Positions 7,672 to 10,457 of a DNA stretch of 10,457 bases are shown here, one piece after another. The stretch comes from Euperipatoides rowelli (taxonomy: Eukaryota; Onychophora; Udeonychophora; Euonychophora; Peripatopsidae), in assembly GCA_003024985.2 (NCBI GenBank), contig PXIH01S0009763.1; one strand, written 5' to 3'. The stretch's first letter is position 1, and every line of letters starts with the position of its first letter. A program made the position numbers and the translations under genes. Under the pieces are notes generated by a model. The model was not told the origin of the DNA, made no database searches, and saw only the letters and a program-made list of their open reading frames with translations.

Positions 7672-7749
7672 CCTTTAAAAACCGCCACAACGCTAATAAG
7701 AAAATTTCCTTTGTAAAAAGTCGCCACTTCTTTGTAAAAAGCCGGCCGC
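7672..7749. repeat. Three degenerate copies of a GC-containing motif
   Basis: CCTTTAAAAACCGCCAC (7672-7688), CCTTTGTAAAAAGTCGCCAC (7708-7727) and CTTTGTAAAAAGCCGGCCGC (7730-7749) are variants of one unit. The last two contain an exact CTTTGTAAAAAG spaced 21 bp apart. The GC-rich tails stand out in the surrounding AT-rich DNA, suggesting a repeat fragment or an element end. The unit is not recognised. Confidence 0.6.
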
Positions 7750-7759
7750 AAGGCTAAAC

Positions 7760-9299
7760 AATGAATGTTTTAATTTTATATATAAATTTTAGCTCATTGC
7801 ACTCACTCTCCATATAAACTTTAACTCTGCCAAATCTCACACTCCGTGTGCGCAATATGCTTAAAAAGGGATCCAAAGTTTTCCTTTCACATATTAATAT
7901 ATAGATTATTATAAGATAGCTCAACTTAATTGATAGCCTATACATTAAATATTTCTCTATTTCATGTTAGAATAAATTAGATCCAAACTTAGAATTTTTA
8001 TTAAATGCTGGTTTATGATGATTTTGATTGGATGACTAATGAAATAATACTGGTGATAAAATTTTAATGAACAATTATTATCAAAAATTGACACCTAAAT
8101 TTCCATTAAAATACCAAGAATGAAAATAAGAATTCCAAGAGATATCGGAATAAAAAAAAAATGATACCTCTCAATTAATATTATTTTTCACTATATTAAT
8201 ACTAAGCTATAAACTTTTATTGTCATGTAATATTATCTTCTTATTGTTTTAGTTATAGCGTTTGTCAAACATTAAACAAATATATGGTAGTCATAAAATG
8301 CTGTTGTGTTAAGTTATAAATTAATGAGTGATCATTATAATAATGGACTATAGTTTTTTTATTGTCTACATCATAAATTAATAAATTAACCATTCCATAT
8401 GGATTGCAGAATTTTCACTCAATCTTTATTGCTTTAAAGTTTTGTTCATTTTATTCTGATAGAACAAAATTCTAATTCATTAAAATTTAATGGTAAAAAT
8501 GTTTGACATTGAAACGTCTTTAACAAATTTTAAGTTATTCATTAAACTTCAATATAAAACATTTACGATTTCTCACAAATATAATATTTATAGATTTGAA
8601 AGTATACTAATAAGGATGTTTAATATGTTTGAAATGAATGAATATCCTATAATAAAATAGATGTTCTATAAGAATCCTATATCTTTTAATACAGTAATTT
8701 GATATTTGTTATTAAAATGGCATTTTCTTAAATTCCTTAGAGAAAATAATTTTAAAAAGCAATGAGATTAAGAAATCCTTAATAAGCTTTGAGAAGCACT
8801 TATGAAAGGAGGACATTTCCGCTACAAACACACAATTGCTGAATATTTTAAAGTTAAGAAATCATCAAATGATTGATGGTCTTGTTTTTCTTGTCGAATA
8901 TAATAATATTCGTCAGTTTATTTTAAATTACTACAGCCTATTAGAATTAAGTAGAGTATTACAACTCTTAAAAAAAAAAAAAATCTAGTTAAATATTATG
9001 AAAAATAAAAAAAAATATTAGACTACTTATTTAAACCAGTTTAAATTGAATTAATTAAATACAAAATTATATTTTTATTTTGACAATTTTTCTTGTGAAA
9101 AATTTTTTTACTTCAGCATTGGATGAAGACAATTTAAATCCATGACATTTTGGCCATTATAGACTGCACCCATAATACATATTGCTAACATTATTGAAGT
9201 CAACCATTGAATTGATTGAAATGTAAATTTTATTAAGATGTGAATACGTTATAATTCTACTGAATCCAACATTTATTTAGCCTTGCCATNATGGACTAT
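7760..9299. other. AT-rich intergenic stretch, no gene seen
   Basis: No gene, RNA or mobile element could be recognised. A/T homopolymer runs occur near 8152-8161 and 8971-8983. A weak echo exists between GCCATTATAGACTGCAC near 9153 and GCCATNATGGACTATAC near 9285 (the N is at 9290), possibly a diverged direct repeat. Confidence 0.5.
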
Positions 9300-9399
9300 A
9301 CTGTGTTTTTTATAAGACAGAGAAGGGTGTGAAATTTTATTCGGGGCTTAATTGTATATTATTGTATGTTATATTATGATATTGGTGTTGGTGTATATA

Positions 9400-9660
9400 T
9401 TATGCTAAAGTATACACAGTCACGATCCAGTCATTTGTAGCCGATGAATTTAGTAGAGGCAACCAAAGGGTGATGGATTCCTGGAAGGTGATCTGTGCAA
9501 CTTTACATCTCATGGGGTTAGAGGAAAAATCAGAACTAATTATTCTTGACCAGGCACACACAATGTTTAACCCGGTGTAGCATTAACAGCCCATATAAGA
9601 GGATTGGGTCAGCAGGGTTTATTTAGGTCCGATCCCACAAGGGACGATGCCAACAAGTCG
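9400..9660 (-). other. GC-richer unidentified segment with a 60-codon open stretch
   Basis: This segment is clearly less AT-rich than its flanks. On the minus strand 9400-9582 is open for 60 codons, ending at a TAA (9400-9402) and preceded by a TAA (9583-9585), without an ATG at its head. The translation includes MRCKVAQITFQESITLWLPL and NDWIVTVYTLA, which I do not recognise. A small TCCC-ACAA-GGGA hairpin lies at 9633-9644. It is likely a fragment of a dispersed repeat, possibly with eroded coding sequence; no domain motif supports more. Confidence 0.3.
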
Positions 9661-9796
9661 TGTCTTACCAAACTTATTTAAATTTTAAAAACTTATGTTG
9701 GATAGAGAAAGTTAAATTTACCTATTGAGATAAGAGAGCTGTAAGGAAAAAAAAATATAATAAGAAAGTTGAAATATAACAATAATAATACTATAA

Positions 9797-9850
9797 GGCT
9801 CAGCACTAGACTGAGTGGTTGACAGGGTTCTGACAGGCTTTGAATCCATC
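9797..9850 (+). other. Possible tRNA-derived (pol III promoter-like) fragment
   Basis: On the plus strand AGACTGAGTGG (9808-9818) fits an A-box-like TGGCNNAGTGG at nine of eleven positions, and GCTTTGAATCC (9837-9847) fits GGTTCGAATCC at nine of eleven. The boxes start 29 bp apart, slightly short for a tRNA. It lies in a local GC-richer island (9797-9925). No A-tail or target-site duplication was found, so an old SINE fragment is only a suggestion. Confidence 0.3.
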
Positions 9851-10353
9851 GTTGCTGTTGAAGACTGCTTCAATGATCCCAAGAGTGGATCACCTACTGG
9901 GCCTATGTTTTATCCGGTGACTAATTGGTAAGGTTCTTAATTTTGGAATACAACAATTTTAAATTGTATAAGAATATTGAATTAATAATATTGTATGAAA
10001 CAGATGAAAATATGAATAGGCAAAAAATTGTGAATTTTGTTGTTCAACATGAAAAATAATAAGATATTGTTAGACTAGAGATTATGAGACGAAACGGAAA
10101 TTATAATTAATAATGAAATTTATTTAAAGGAAAAATCAGGGAATTACTTATATTCAGATAGACAAACAATTATCTTATACATCTGTCTGTCCGTCTGTAT
10201 GTTCACTATACAAATCCACAGTTTTAGAAAGAGAGGCAGGAAATTCTGCACAAATGTCTCTTTCAACTCTGGCCCGGTTATAGGCTATTTAAATTTGAGC
10301 TGGATCATTCTCAGAGGGGGGAAAAAGCCCTTTAAAATAGTCAACCAATCAGA

Positions 10354-10457
10354 GGGCAGCAAAGTTATTTTTGGAGGAAAAAACGTTCTAAATGAGAATA
10401 ATGGTAAGCAGATTTTTGGGCAGCAAAGTTATTATTAGAGAATAATTGTAAGCAGAT
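10354..10457 (+). repeat. Tandem direct repeat, 64-bp unit, cut by the window end
   Basis: Copy one (10354-10417) and copy two (10418-10457) both begin GGGCAGCAAAGTTATT and both contain a GTAAGCAGAT stretch near their end. Copy two is shorter by an internal deletion of about 20 bp and stops at the window edge, so more copies may follow. Just upstream, 10180-10199 holds a short CTGT/CCGT microsatellite-like run, and 10250-10350 is GC-richer, consistent with a larger repeat. Confidence 0.7.

Noticed and set aside
7754-7945. Short open frames on either strand near 7560-7945
   Set aside because: AT-driven composition, no motif, and no start context or homology that I can recognise.
9625-9637. 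Second pol III B box (GGTCCGATCCC)
   Set aside because: It matches the B-box consensus at ten of eleven, but no A box lies at a suitable distance upstream.
9620-9655. LTR retrotransposon primer-binding site (TGGCATCGTCCC on the minus strand)
   Set aside because: The upstream bases do not end in the CA expected of an LTR, no paired LTR or polypurine tract is visible, and the sequence does not line up with a tRNA 3' arm.

Overview
The window looks like intergenic, repeat-rich DNA from an invertebrate animal, most likely an insect. It is very AT-rich, has no operon structure, no ribosome binding sites and no long intact reading frame. Its recognisable content is eukaryotic mobile DNA: a decayed DNA transposon and a tRNA-derived SINE. 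The insect assignment is inference; nothing here fixes the species. Single ambiguous bases lie at 2025 and 9290.

Positions 1 to about 3112 (minus strand for the gene) hold a decayed DNA transposon. Two diverged inverted arms (about 12-150 and 2971-3112) flank the remains of one gene (357-2813, minus strand). The gene belongs to a large, multi-copy animal protein family with an XPG/FEN1-like nuclease core and a C-terminal eight-cysteine cluster. This architecture fits Academ-type DNA transposons. Following the conserved motifs through the frames, I count about five frameshifts and ten in-frame stops, so it is a pseudogene. From about 1605 down to 357 the gene keeps one frame and is broken only by stop codons. 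The window opens inside or next to the left arm, so the left end of the element is not seen.

Positions 3190-3480 are a GC-richer stretch of unknown nature, followed by a perfect 12-bp-arm hairpin at 3475-3514. Positions 3515-6780 are AT-rich DNA in which I find no gene, only small hairpins.

Positions 6784-7197 hold a well-preserved SINE on the minus strand: a tRNA-like head with A and B boxes, a strong internal hairpin, a body, an A-tail, and an exact 14-bp target-site duplication.

Positions 7198-9290 are AT-rich, with one short degenerate tandem repeat (7672-7749). Positions 9300-10457 contain three GC-richer pieces that look like repeat fragments: an unidentified segment with a 60-codon open stretch (9400-9660), a weak tRNA-promoter-like piece (about 9797-9850), and a tandem repeat cut by the window end (10354-10457).

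No intact host gene can be supported, and I found no new multi-gene system. The most useful observations are the paired inverted arms around the nuclease gene and the complete SINE with its target-site duplication.
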